The position numbers and the translations under genes were made by a program. Below, piece after piece: positions 1-6,936 of a stretch of 64,000 nucleotides of DNA; within the stretch, counting starts at the first letter, position 1; each line of letters begins with the position of its first letter. The notes under the pieces are model-generated. The model saw nothing but the letters and a program-made list of their open reading frames with translations. It made no database searches and had not been told where the DNA came from. Origin of the DNA: Methanobrevibacter sp. YE315 (GTDB lineage: Archaea > Methanobacteriota > Methanobacteria > Methanobacteriales > Methanobacteriaceae); assembly GCF_001548675.1 (NCBI RefSeq), contig NZ_CP010834.1, positions 248,001-312,000 on the forward strand, read 5' to 3'.

Positions 1-1
1 T

Positions 2-682
2 GCTGATTTGATTTTAGTTGTTTTGGATACCTTAAATCCACAACATTTGGATGTTATTTTAACTGAATTAAGAAATATTGGTATTAGGCCTAACGAAAGA
101 CCTCCTGATGTTACAGTTAACAGAAAAAAACTTGGTGGAGTTAAAGTTTCTTCAACCTGTCCGCTTACTCATTTGGATGAAAAGACAATAAGGTCAATCA
201 TTAATGAGTACGGTATGCATAATGCAGATGTGCTTTTCCGTGACGATGTAACTATGGACCAATTTATTGACGTACTCGATAGAAATAAAACATATGTTCC
301 ATTGTTGGTTTTATTAAATAAGGTGGATCTTGTCGATGAGGCATACATTGAAGAGCTTAAGAAATACATTCCGGAATTCATTCCAATTTCCGCTGATAAA
401 AAAACAAATATTGAAGAGCTTAAAGATATAATCTTTGATAATCTGGATCTGGTAAGGGTTTATTTAAAACCTCAAGGAAGAAAGGCGGACATGGAAGATC
501 CGTTGGTTATCAAGAAAGGTTCTACCGTAATAGATGCATGCGGCAAACTCCATAGGGAATTTGTTAAAAACTTCAGGCATGCGAAAGTTTGGGGAACATC
601 AGTTAAATTCCCAGGTCAAAAAGTCGGTCCCGACCATGTACTTGAAGATGAAGATGTTTTAAGAATTATTTTGAAAAAATAA
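2..682 (+). CDS. DRG/Obg-family GTP-binding protein with TGS domain, 5' truncated
   Basis: Only the C-terminal part is present; the frame is already open at base 2 ([13 protein letters not shown]). The G4 motif NKVD follows a hydrophobic strand (LLVLLNKVD), and ISADKK matches the G5 (SA) region. The last 75 or so residues, starting near VRVYLKPQG, form a TGS domain ending in [13 protein letters not shown]. This order, GTPase then TGS, is that of archaeal and eukaryotic DRG proteins, ribosome-associated GTPases. The N-terminal P loop lies outside the window. The next gene starts 18 bases downstream on the same strand, so the two are probably co-transcribed. Confidence 0.93.
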   Translation, partial: ADLILVVLDTLNPQHLDVILTELRNIGIRPNERPPDVTVNRKKLGGVKVSSTCPLTHLDEKTIRSIINEYGMHNADVLFRDDVTMDQFIDVLDRNKTYVPLLVLLNKVDLVDEAYIEELKKYIPEFIPISADKKTNIEELKDIIFDNLDLVRVYLKPQGRKADMEDPLVIKKGSTVIDACGKLHREFVKNFRHAKVWGTSVKFPGQKVGPDHVLEDEDVLRIILKK

Positions 683-700
683 TTCTTTTTTTTGATTTTT

Positions 701-1246
701 ATGAGCCAAGCTATTTTTATAACAGGAACTCCTTGTACAGGAAAGACAACTGTCAGTGAAGTTTTATCTTCAAAATTAAACTGTAAATTAATTAAAATCA
801 ATGATTTGGCAATTGATAATGATTTTGTTTTAGGTATTGACGATGTCAAAGGATATAAAGTCATTGATATTGATGCATTAAACGAAAAGGTTTCAGACAT
901 TATTTCAAAAAGCAATGAATTAACTATTTTTGAAGGGCATTTAGCGCATTTGTGCTCTGGAGCAGATAAAGTAATTGTCTTAAGGGTGCATCCTGATATT
1001 CTACGTGAAAGACTCGAAGCACGCAATTATTCCGAGTCAAAAATCCGTGAAAACCTTGAAGCTGAAGCAATGGGCGTTTGTACTGCAGAAGCTTTTGAGG
1101 AGTACGGCGATAAGATTTCTGAAATTGATGTCAGCGAATTGTCCATTGAAGAGATCGTCAATGTTATTTCAGATATAATCAACGGAAAAGTTGAGTTTCC
1201 CGTCGGTGAAGTCGATTTCATGGAATGGCTGATTTCAAATGCCTAG
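701..1246 (+). CDS. AK6/Fap7-type adenylate kinase
   Basis: A protein of 181 residues with a P loop at residues 9-17 (GTPCTGKTT), typical of the small AK6 (Fap7, hCINAP) family of nucleoside monophosphate kinases involved in small ribosomal subunit maturation. FEGHLAHL fits the NMP-binding region, and RLEARNYSESKIRENLEAE fits the family's LID and arginine-rich segment. The ATG at 701 is preferred to an upstream in-frame TTG at 692, because the family starts just before the P loop strand. No clear ribosome binding site is seen. It follows the DRG GTPase closely, which suggests a shared transcript. Confidence 0.9.
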   Translation: MSQAIFITGTPCTGKTTVSEVLSSKLNCKLIKINDLAIDNDFVLGIDDVKGYKVIDIDALNEKVSDIISKSNELTIFEGHLAHLCSGADKVIVLRVHPDILRERLEARNYSESKIRENLEAEAMGVCTAEAFEEYGDKISEIDVSELSIEEIVNVISDIINGKVEFPVGEVDFMEWLISNA

Positions 1247-1419
1247 TTTTTTTACATCAATTTTTTACACTTAAAACAATTTTCTTAAATCGCCCCAATT
1301 TTTATAAATCACTATAATTTTTATTATTTTTATCAATACGTACTTGTGCTTTTTTGTAGTTTAAAAATATTTAAATATAATTTGTTTCATATATTTATTT
1401 GACTTTTCTAGCTAGTTTA

Positions 1420-1463
1420 GTTCAAAAGTGTTTGTGTATTTAAATATTTAATAGCTTTTGAAC
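1420..1463. promoter_or_regulatory. Inverted repeat upstream of the antitoxin gene, possible operator
   Basis: GTTCAAAAG at 1420-1428 is exactly mirrored by CTTTTGAAC at 1455-1463, with an AT-rich spacer that contains TTTAAATATTTAA. It lies about 25 bases before the ribbon-helix-helix reading frame. RHH antitoxins commonly bind palindromes in their own promoters, so autoregulation is a reasonable inference; no binding is shown. Confidence 0.4.
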
Positions 1464-1542
1464 AATAAAACTTTGATAAGGTTGTGATATTATCGTTAAA
1501 ATAAGTTTTGATATTGATGATAATCTATTAAATGGTTTAAAA

Positions 1543-1872
1543 ATGCAAGCATCGAAAAATAAATCTCAAAAAGAAGATTTGATTAAAAAATATATCATAA
1601 ATGGCTTAAATTATGAAAATGGGGTCGATAATATGCAGTCAGTAAATATACCTGATGAGATAATGTTAAAGATGAATGATAGATGTAGAAAAATCCATTG
1701 TAATCCTGAAAAACTGATACATGCAATACTTTTTGATTATTTGAGAACTGTTGAGAGAATTCCCAGCACAATTGATTGTCAAAAACTTTATAGCATGCTT
1801 GAACATGACAATCCGGATGGTGATGATATTTTAGAAAAACTTAGCCGTTTGGGAGATGTCGGTTGGGAATAA
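1543..1872 (+). CDS. VapB-like antitoxin with tandem ribbon-helix-helix segments, start uncertain
   Basis: From the first ATG the protein has 109 residues. The open frame continues back to 1480 and encodes IVKISFDIDDNLLNGLK, a convincing RHH beta strand and first helix, but without any ATG, GTG or TTG. A GTGAT ribosome-binding-like sequence sits at 1484-1488, just before ATT 1489 and ATC 1492. A second RHH-like segment starts at ATG 1633 (MQSVNIPDEIMLKMNDRC), behind a GGGGTCGAT sequence. The C-terminal tail HDNPDGDDILEKLSRLGD would be the toxin-binding part. The PIN-domain toxin follows after 30 bases. The gene may start at a non-standard codon, start internally, or carry a disrupted 5' end. 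Confidence 0.7.
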   Translation: MQASKNKSQKEDLIKKYIINGLNYENGVDNMQSVNIPDEIMLKMNDRCRKIHCNPEKLIHAILFDYLRTVERIPSTIDCQKLYSMLEHDNPDGDDILEKLSRLGDVGWE

Positions 1873-1902
1873 TATTCATTAAACACCACAGGGAGTTGAA
1901 TC

Positions 1903-2298
1903 ATGATTTTCTTAGATACTTCTTATATTATTGGATTAATTATTAAAAACGACCGTTACTGTAATATTTCTAATGATATTAAATCAAATTTGAAAAATGA
2001 AGCTAAAATAACTAATATAACTGTTTTAATTGAGGTATTAAATAGTTTGAATAAGTATAATTTTCATGGTGATGTTGGAGAGTTAGTAAAATATTTATTG
2101 AGTTGTAACATTTTTCATTTTTTAACTTTTGATGATTATCAAATAGCAATTAATTTGTTCAAATATTATGATGGTGGTATCAATTTTTCAGATTGTACCA
2201 TTTTAGAATCAATGCAGAAACATGGAATTACAAGAATTGCATCTTTTGATTCGGATTTTGACAAAATCAGAGGCATACAAAGAATTGGAGGGGTTTAA
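1903..2298 (+). CDS. vapC: PIN-domain ribonuclease toxin, VapC type
   Basis: A protein of 131 residues, the usual VapC length. The acidic PIN residues are in place: D5 in FLDTSYI, E44 in LIEVLN, D97 in NFSDC, and D116 and D118 in SFDSDFD. VapC toxins are Mg-dependent endoribonucleases that cut specific RNAs such as initiator tRNA or rRNA; the target here cannot be told. A ribosome binding site (GGGAG at 1891) precedes the ATG. The antitoxin is immediately upstream. All catalytic residues are intact, so the toxin looks functional. Confidence 0.88.
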   Translation: MIFLDTSYIIGLIIKNDRYCNISNDIKSNLKNEAKITNITVLIEVLNSLNKYNFHGDVGELVKYLLSCNIFHFLTFDDYQIAINLFKYYDGGINFSDCTILESMQKHGITRIASFDSDFDKIRGIQRIGGV

Positions 2299-2358
2299 GG
2301 TTAATTTATTTTTTTTCGTATGAATTTATTTTTAATTTAAAAATCCTATAAATCCATA

Positions 2359-2372
2359 ACCTTTATAAATAG
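2359..2372 (+). promoter_or_regulatory. TATA box for the rnp4-yhbY transcript
   Basis: CCTTTATAAATAG has the form of an archaeal BRE-TATA element. Initiation about 25 bases downstream would give a leader of roughly 110 bases. That leader contains the palindrome TTAACC-TAA-GGTTAA at 2403-2417. Confidence 0.5.
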
Positions 2373-2504
2373 TGATAAACATAATTATTCTTAATATTCA
2401 TATTAACCTAAGGTTAAAATTTTTAACTATGGTTTTTGTTTTAAATTGCGCAAATCATTTTAATCCAATCATGAATATTATATCCTACATAAAGGAGGAT
2501 ATTT

Positions 2505-2870
2505 TTGAGTAGAGGAAAACGACCAAAGTGGATGATTAATATTGCGATTGAAAGAATGAATATTCTTTTTGAACGTGCTGAGATGGAATTCATCACCCAT
2601 CCCGAACGATCTCATCGCTATGCAGAGCTTGCTTTGAAATTATCTACTAAATACAATACCAAAGTCCCCGAAGAATGGTCAAGAAGGTATTGTAAGAAAT
2701 GTGGGAAGTTCCTTTACCCTGGTCATAATTGCACCGTCCGGCTAGTTAACTCGGAAGTTAACATTTTATGTGGTGAATGTGGCCATGTAATGAAGATTCC
2801 TTATCATAAGGAAAAGAAAAATAAAAGGAGAGCTAAATATGAGTCAATCAAAAAAAGAAATGATGAATAG
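2505..2870 (+). CDS. rnp4: Ribonuclease P protein component 4 (Rpp21/Rpr2 family)
   Basis: A protein of 121 residues, the size expected for archaeal RNP4. The zinc ribbon is visible as C63-x2-C66 (RYCKKCGKFL) and C89-x2-C92 (LCGECGH), and the N-terminal helices (IAIERMNILFERAE) match the family. RNP4 pairs with the RNP1 protein on the RNase P RNA and helps 5' processing of tRNA. The start is TTG at 2505, placed by a strong AAAGGAGG at 2491-2498. It overlaps the next gene by 32 bases, which indicates translational coupling. Confidence 0.95.
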   Translation: MSRGKRPKWMINIAIERMNILFERAEMEFITHPERSHRYAELALKLSTKYNTKVPEEWSRRYCKKCGKFLYPGHNCTVRLVNSEVNILCGECGHVMKIPYHKEKKNKRRAKYESIKKRNDE

Positions 2871-3096
2871 AGCTCTTTCCGCTATGACAATTAACATTGG
2901 TAAAAACGGCGTTAATGAAAATGTTATTGAAGAAATCAAACGCCAACTTGAAGCTAATGAAATTGTTAAACTTAAATTTGCAAAAAATATCGCTAGAGAT
3001 AAAGATAAATATATAGATGACATTGTCACTCAAACAAAATCAAAACTTATCGATGTTAGAGGACATGTTGCTGTTATTTATAAGAAAAAGCCTTAA
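2839..3096 (+). CDS. YhbY-family CRM-domain RNA-binding protein
   Basis: A protein of 85 residues covering one CRM domain. The family motif G-x-x-G appears as NIGKNGVNENVIEEI, followed by the strand KLKFAKN and a C-terminal strand ending in GHVAVIYKKK. In bacteria YhbY binds pre-50S ribosomes; archaeal homologues lie beside rnp4 and ribosomal protein genes, as here. An AGGAG at 2825 precedes the ATG, which lies inside the end of rnp4. Confidence 0.92.
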   Translation: MSQSKKEMMNRALSAMTINIGKNGVNENVIEEIKRQLEANEIVKLKFAKNIARDKDKYIDDIVTQTKSKLIDVRGHVAVIYKKKP

Positions 3097-3192
3097 ACAT
3101 TATAAATTTAGAGTTACAGGCCCTATTTTTTTAGGTCTTAAATTTACAGTGGATTAAGCTACAATTATTTAATAAAATATTGGAGAATTAAT

Positions 3193-3918
3193 ATGACTAC
3201 TGTATTTGATGTACCTGCAGATTTATTAATTAAAAAAGTCGCAGAAGAATTTAAAAACAATGATAAGATCAATTCCCCTGCATGGTCCAATTTTGTTAAA
3301 ACTGGTGTTCACAAAGAAAGAAAACCAGAAAATGCTGATTGGTGGTTTATAAGGACTGCTTCTATTATCAGAAGAGTTTACATCGATGGTCCTGTAGGAG
3401 TTATGAGTTTAAGAACTTTTTACGGTGGTAAAAAAGACCGTGGTGTACGTCCTGAAGTATTTAGAAAAGGTAGCGGATCTATTGTCAGAACTGCTTTACA
3501 CCAACTCGAAGATGCAGGATATGTGGAAAAAGTTGAAGGTGGAAGAGTTGTTACTCCAGCAGGAAGATCATTCTTAGATAAAATGTCTGGTGAAATCATT
3601 AAAGACATTCCTGATCTTGAAAAATTCGATAATCAAAGTGGATCTAGTGATGATTCCCGTCCTCATTTGCTTGATAAATTAACTTCAGCTATAAATGAAA
3701 ATTCCAAAATTGAAGATTCAGATAAAGAAGAATTAATCGGAGTCATTTCAAAAATCGATGCTGAACGTGAACATTTATCAAAAGCATTCAACGAATTTAA
3801 GGATGAAATTGAAAGTAAACATTCAAAATCCGTAGATGAATCATTCGCTTCATTACACAAAGAAGATTTAAGTGCTGCTGTAGACTCACTAGTAAAATCA
3901 TTAAGGAGAAAACATTAA
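3193..3918 (+). CDS. rps19e: Ribosomal protein eS19 with long C-terminal extension
   Basis: Residues 1-145 are a complete eS19: TVFDVPADLLI at the N-terminus, PENADWWFIRTASIIRRVYI, GGKKDRGVRP, the helix SIVRTALHQLEDAGYVEK and TPAGRSFLDK. Archaeal eS19 normally ends about here, near 150 residues. This protein continues to residue 241 with an acidic, serine-rich linker (NQSGSSDDS) and a predicted helical tail rich in K, E and S, ending KSLRRKH. No stop codon or frameshift separates the parts, and codon use looks uniform. An in-frame domain addition is the simplest reading. Confidence 0.93.
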   Translation: MTTVFDVPADLLIKKVAEEFKNNDKINSPAWSNFVKTGVHKERKPENADWWFIRTASIIRRVYIDGPVGVMSLRTFYGGKKDRGVRPEVFRKGSGSIVRTALHQLEDAGYVEKVEGGRVVTPAGRSFLDKMSGEIIKDIPDLEKFDNQSGSSDDSRPHLLDKLTSAINENSKIEDSDKEELIGVISKIDAEREHLSKAFNEFKDEIESKHSKSVDESFASLHKEDLSAAVDSLVKSLRRKH

Positions 3919-3955
3919 ATAATATTTTTAACAGGATTATTAGGGAGAGTTTGAT

Positions 3956-4312
3956 ATGAGCGAGTTAGATGAAATTCGTCAAAAAAGAATGGCTGAATTA
4001 CAGGCTCAGCAAGCTGCTATGCAAAACCAAGCTCAACAACAAGCTATGGCACAAGCACAACAGCAAGAGGCTCAGGCACAATTTGAAGCTCAGAAAAAAC
4101 AAATCTTAGTTCAAATTATGACTCCTGAAGCTCGTAATAGATTAGCTAATCTTAAACTAACAAAACCTGAACTTGTTAATCAAATTGAACTTCAATTGAT
4201 TCAATCTGCTCAAGCAGGTAGTTTAAGAGGTAAAGTAACTGATGAACAGCTCAAAGTATTGTTAAGACAAATAGCTGGTCAGAAAAGAGAAATTAAAATT
4301 ACAAGGAAATAA
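3956..4312 (+). CDS. PDCD5-family DNA-binding protein
   Basis: A protein of 118 residues. It begins with the family hallmark MSELDEIRQKRMAELQ and has a long glutamine- and alanine-rich helix (residues 17-48). The conserved core follows: ILVQIMTPEARNRLANL, then KPELVNQIELQLIQSAQAG, then VTDEQLKVLLRQI. Archaeal PDCD5 proteins are small double-stranded-DNA-binding proteins encoded next to eS19 and eL39. A GGGAG ribosome binding site at 3943 precedes the ATG. The stop codon overlaps the next start (TAATG). Confidence 0.94.
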   Translation: MSELDEIRQKRMAELQAQQAAMQNQAQQQAMAQAQQQEAQAQFEAQKKQILVQIMTPEARNRLANLKLTKPELVNQIELQLIQSAQAGSLRGKVTDEQLKVLLRQIAGQKREIKITRK

Positions 4313-4902
4313 TGTCAATGAAAGCTGGCGTATTATATAGTGGAGGCAAAGATTCATCTTTTGTGGCAGTAATGCTTAAAAGATTAGGCCTTGACGTTGA
4401 ATTATGTACCGCAAACTTTGGTGTTTATGATTCCTATATTCCAGCCGGCAAATCTGCTGAAGCATTAGGCTTTAAACATAATGTCTTAAAAATGGATTAT
4501 GACATTCTAGACAAGACATGCGAGATGATTATGGATGACGGATTTCCAAACGATGGAATCAAATTCATTCATGCGCAGACTGTTGAAAAAATAGCAGATG
4601 ATTATGATATTATTGCAGATGGGACAAGAAGAGATGACAGAACTCCAAAATTAACAGTCAATCAAATAAGAAGTCTTGAAGATAGGAAAGATGTTCAATA
4701 CATCAACCTTGACAGTTTCGGACACAAGTCCGTCAAACTAATAACTTCAAATCTATTTGAAATCTCACATGAAAAATCAAATAAGGACAACAGTTCTGAT
4801 TTTGAGGTTGAAATAAGGACTTTGATTGATGAAAAGGGAGGAAACTCATTGGATATATTCCCGGAACATTATCAAACTCGTGTTATTGGATATAAAAAAT
4901 AA
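4312..4902 (+). CDS. PP-loop ATP pyrophosphatase family protein (DUF7411-like)
   Basis: A protein of 196 residues with the PP-loop motif SGGKDS at residues 10-15, which binds ATP and adenylates a substrate in this superfamily. [13 protein letters not shown] is a second conserved segment. The family is fixed in the archaeal cluster between PDCD5 and eL39, but its substrate is not known to me; RNA modification is a plausible guess from the context. The start overlaps the PDCD5 stop by one base; a second ATG lies at 4318. Confidence 0.85.
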   Translation: MSMKAGVLYSGGKDSSFVAVMLKRLGLDVELCTANFGVYDSYIPAGKSAEALGFKHNVLKMDYDILDKTCEMIMDDGFPNDGIKFIHAQTVEKIADDYDIIADGTRRDDRTPKLTVNQIRSLEDRKDVQYINLDSFGHKSVKLITSNLFEISHEKSNKDNSSDFEVEIRTLIDEKGGNSLDIFPEHYQTRVIGYKK

Positions 4903-4928
4903 TTATTATATGTATTACAGGTGAGAAA

Positions 4929-5084
4929 ATGAGTAGAAATAAACCATTAGCTAAAAAATTAAGAATGGCAAAAGCAAACAAACAAAATAGGAGAATTCCA
5001 ATCTGGGCTTATGCTAAAACTAATCGTAAACTTAGATACAGACCAAAACCTAGACATTGGAGAAGAAACAGTCTTAAATTATAA
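4929..5084 (+). CDS. rpl39e: Ribosomal protein eL39
   Basis: This is a short gene of 51 codons, the exact family length. The translation has the expected strongly basic sequence: [18 protein letters not shown], then [15 protein letters not shown] and [14 protein letters not shown]. eL39 lines the exit tunnel of the large subunit. The ribosome binding site GGTGAGA starts at 4920, just before the ATG. The eL31 gene follows after 12 bases. Confidence 0.97.
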   Translation: MSRNKPLAKKLRMAKANKQNRRIPIWAYAKTNRKLRYRPKPRHWRRNSLKL

Positions 5085-5096
5085 TGAGGGGTTATT

Positions 5097-5342
5097 ATGG
5101 AAAGAGTTTACACAATTCCACTTAGAAATGTAAAAGATATCAAAAGGACCATTAGAGCTCCTAGAGCTATCAGAGAAATAAGAAACTTCTTAACCAAACA
5201 CATGAAAGCTGAAGAAGTTAAAATTGATGAATCTATCAATCATGCTATCTGGGAAAGAGGTATCCAAAAAATACCTTCCAAAATTACCGTAAAAGCAGTT
5301 AAAGATGAAGATGGTGTTGTTACAGCTACTTTAGCAGAATAG
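5097..5342 (+). CDS. rpl31e: Ribosomal protein eL31
   Basis: A protein of 81 residues. [29 protein letters not shown] and [16 protein letters not shown] are typical eL31 segments; it sits near the tunnel exit of the large subunit. The ribosome binding site TGAGGGG at 5084 overlaps the stop region of eL39, so the two are translated from the same message. Confidence 0.97.
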   Translation: MERVYTIPLRNVKDIKRTIRAPRAIREIRNFLTKHMKAEEVKIDESINHAIWERGIQKIPSKITVKAVKDEDGVVTATLAE

Positions 5343-5384
5343 CTTTGATACCATACCAAAAATTGAGTAATGTGAGGTAACAAT

Positions 5385-6059
5385 ATGTTAAAAAGAGTAG
5401 ATATTGTAGGAAATCCAAATTTAGGAGTATTTATTCTAGCAACAGATGATTTAGCTATTGTTCCTTATAACCTTATTGATGAAAAGGTGGAAATTATTAA
5501 GGAAACATTAGAAGTTGACGCTGTTAAATCTTCTATTTCTGGAAGCAGCCTTATTGGATCTTTAGCTGTAGCTAATTCAAATGGTTTAGTTGTTTCCCCA
5601 CATGTTTTAGATAGAGAAATTAAACAGTTTGAAGATTTAGGTTTAAATGTAGCTACTGTTCCAGGTCGTTACACTGCATTAGGAAATATCATTGCAGCCA
5701 ACGACAATGGAGCTATTGTCAGCCCATTTTTATCTGAAGATGCAATCAACATTATTGAAGAGACTTTAGACGTAAATGTCAAAGCAACTTCCATGATTGG
5801 AAGCGACATTATTGGTTCTTTAATCCAAGTTACAAATAAAGGATTTTTAATAAGTTCAAAAGCTGTTCAATCTGAAGTTAGACTTGCTCAAGAAGTATTT
5901 GGTGTAGAAGGGGATATCGGTACTGTTGGAAAAGGAATTCCTTTAGTTGGTGCTTGTTCCATTGCTAATTCAAATGGTGCAATCGTTGCTAAAGATAGTA
6001 CTGGTCCTGAAATGGCTAGAGTTGAAGAAGCATTAGGCTTTTTAGATGATGATTTTTAA
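5385..6059 (+). CDS. eif6: Translation initiation factor aIF6
   Basis: A protein of 224 residues, the full family length. It has the pseudo-fivefold repeat of the pentein fold, with recurring G-S-x-x-I-G-S-L segments (SGSSLIGSLAVANSNG, IGSDIIGSLIQVTNKG) and N-x-x-G turns. aIF6 binds the 50S subunit and blocks premature joining with 30S. A GTGAGG ribosome binding site at 5371 precedes the ATG. Its place between eL31 and eL20 is the usual archaeal order. Confidence 0.97.
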   Translation: MLKRVDIVGNPNLGVFILATDDLAIVPYNLIDEKVEIIKETLEVDAVKSSISGSSLIGSLAVANSNGLVVSPHVLDREIKQFEDLGLNVATVPGRYTALGNIIAANDNGAIVSPFLSEDAINIIEETLDVNVKATSMIGSDIIGSLIQVTNKGFLISSKAVQSEVRLAQEVFGVEGDIGTVGKGIPLVGACSIANSNGAIVAKDSTGPEMARVEEALGFLDDDF

Positions 6060-6083
6060 TTAATATATCATGAGGGATTTTAT

Positions 6084-6308
6084 ATGATAACAAAAATTTA
6101 CAGAGTTAAAGGTACTTTTGTAATGGGCGATGAATATCATAAATTTACTAAAGAATACAAAGCTACTTGTGAAGCTGAAATCGAAGAGAAAATCTACGAA
6201 CGTTTCGGAAGTAAACATGGTATTAACAGGAACCAAATTTCTATCGAAGAAATCGAAGAAATCGCTCCTGAAGATGTTCTTGACCCAATCGTAAAAGAAA
6301 TTTTATAA
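6084..6308 (+). CDS. rpl18a: Ribosomal protein eL20 (L18Ae/LX)
   Basis: A protein of 74 residues, the usual archaeal LX length. The sequence KIYRVKGTFVMGDEYHKFTKE, KIYERFGSKHGINRNQI and IEEIEEI is characteristic. It is a large-subunit protein, in the conserved position between aIF6 and prefoldin alpha. A TGAGGGA ribosome binding site at 6071 precedes the ATG. Confidence 0.95.
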   Translation: MITKIYRVKGTFVMGDEYHKFTKEYKATCEAEIEEKIYERFGSKHGINRNQISIEEIEEIAPEDVLDPIVKEIL

Positions 6309-6327
6309 ACACGTCGAGGGTGTTAAT

Positions 6328-6759
6328 ATGGAAGATCAACAAAGATTAAACAGTCTTCTTAATGAAATCAATGCATACAGACAACAAGCAGAATTAATCC
6401 AACAACAAATTGAATTAATCCAAGCTTCCATTGCTGAAGTTGATGCATTATCCAACACTTTAGATGATATCGAAGGTCAAGAATCTGTTGAAGCTTTTGT
6501 ACCTGTAGGTGCTGGTTCTTTTATTAAAGGAGAACTTAAAAGTACTGATGAGATTATTGTAAGTATTGGTGCAGGCCTTGCCGTTAAGAAAGATGCTGAC
6601 GGTGCTCGTGAAATAATCGCTGGACAAAAAGAGGACTTGAAAGATAGCTTAGATAAAATGTTAGCTAACTTACAACAATGCAGTGATATTGTTGGAAGTC
6701 TTCAAGCTCAAGCTGAACAAATCGCGGCAGCAGCACAAGGCAATATAACCCAAATGTAG
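6328..6759 (+). CDS. pfdA: Prefoldin alpha subunit
   Basis: A protein of 143 residues with the prefoldin layout: an N-terminal coiled coil (residues 1-50, QQAELIQQQIELIQASI), a central beta hairpin pair (EAFVPVGAGSFIKGEL and DEIIVSIGAGLAVKKD) and a C-terminal coiled coil. It assembles with prefoldin beta into the hexameric chaperone that hands unfolded proteins to the thermosome. A GAGGGTG ribosome binding site at 6316 precedes the ATG. A T-rich stretch at 6779-6803 after the stop may end the transcript. Confidence 0.95.
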   Translation: MEDQQRLNSLLNEINAYRQQAELIQQQIELIQASIAEVDALSNTLDDIEGQESVEAFVPVGAGSFIKGELKSTDEIIVSIGAGLAVKKDADGAREIIAGQKEDLKDSLDKMLANLQQCSDIVGSLQAQAEQIAAAAQGNITQM

Positions 6760-6778
6760 AAATACTTTACAATTCTTA

Positions 6779-6803
6779 TCTTTTTTTATTTTTTTTATTT
6801 TTA
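6779..6803 (+). terminator. Oligo-T terminator after prefoldin alpha
   Basis: Repeated T runs (TTTTTTTATTTTTTTTATTTTT) lie about 20 bases after the pfdA stop. Archaeal RNA polymerase terminates at such U-rich stretches without a hairpin. Confidence 0.45.
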
Positions 6804-6936
6804 AATAGTTATTTTCATGTTTGGACTGTAACAAAAAATTGTATTAAATTGCATTTTTTAGCTCTTTTTTAAATAATATGAAAAATATAGATATACATAA
6901 TTAAATTTTTAAACTAACTAAAAGGTTGGATTAATT

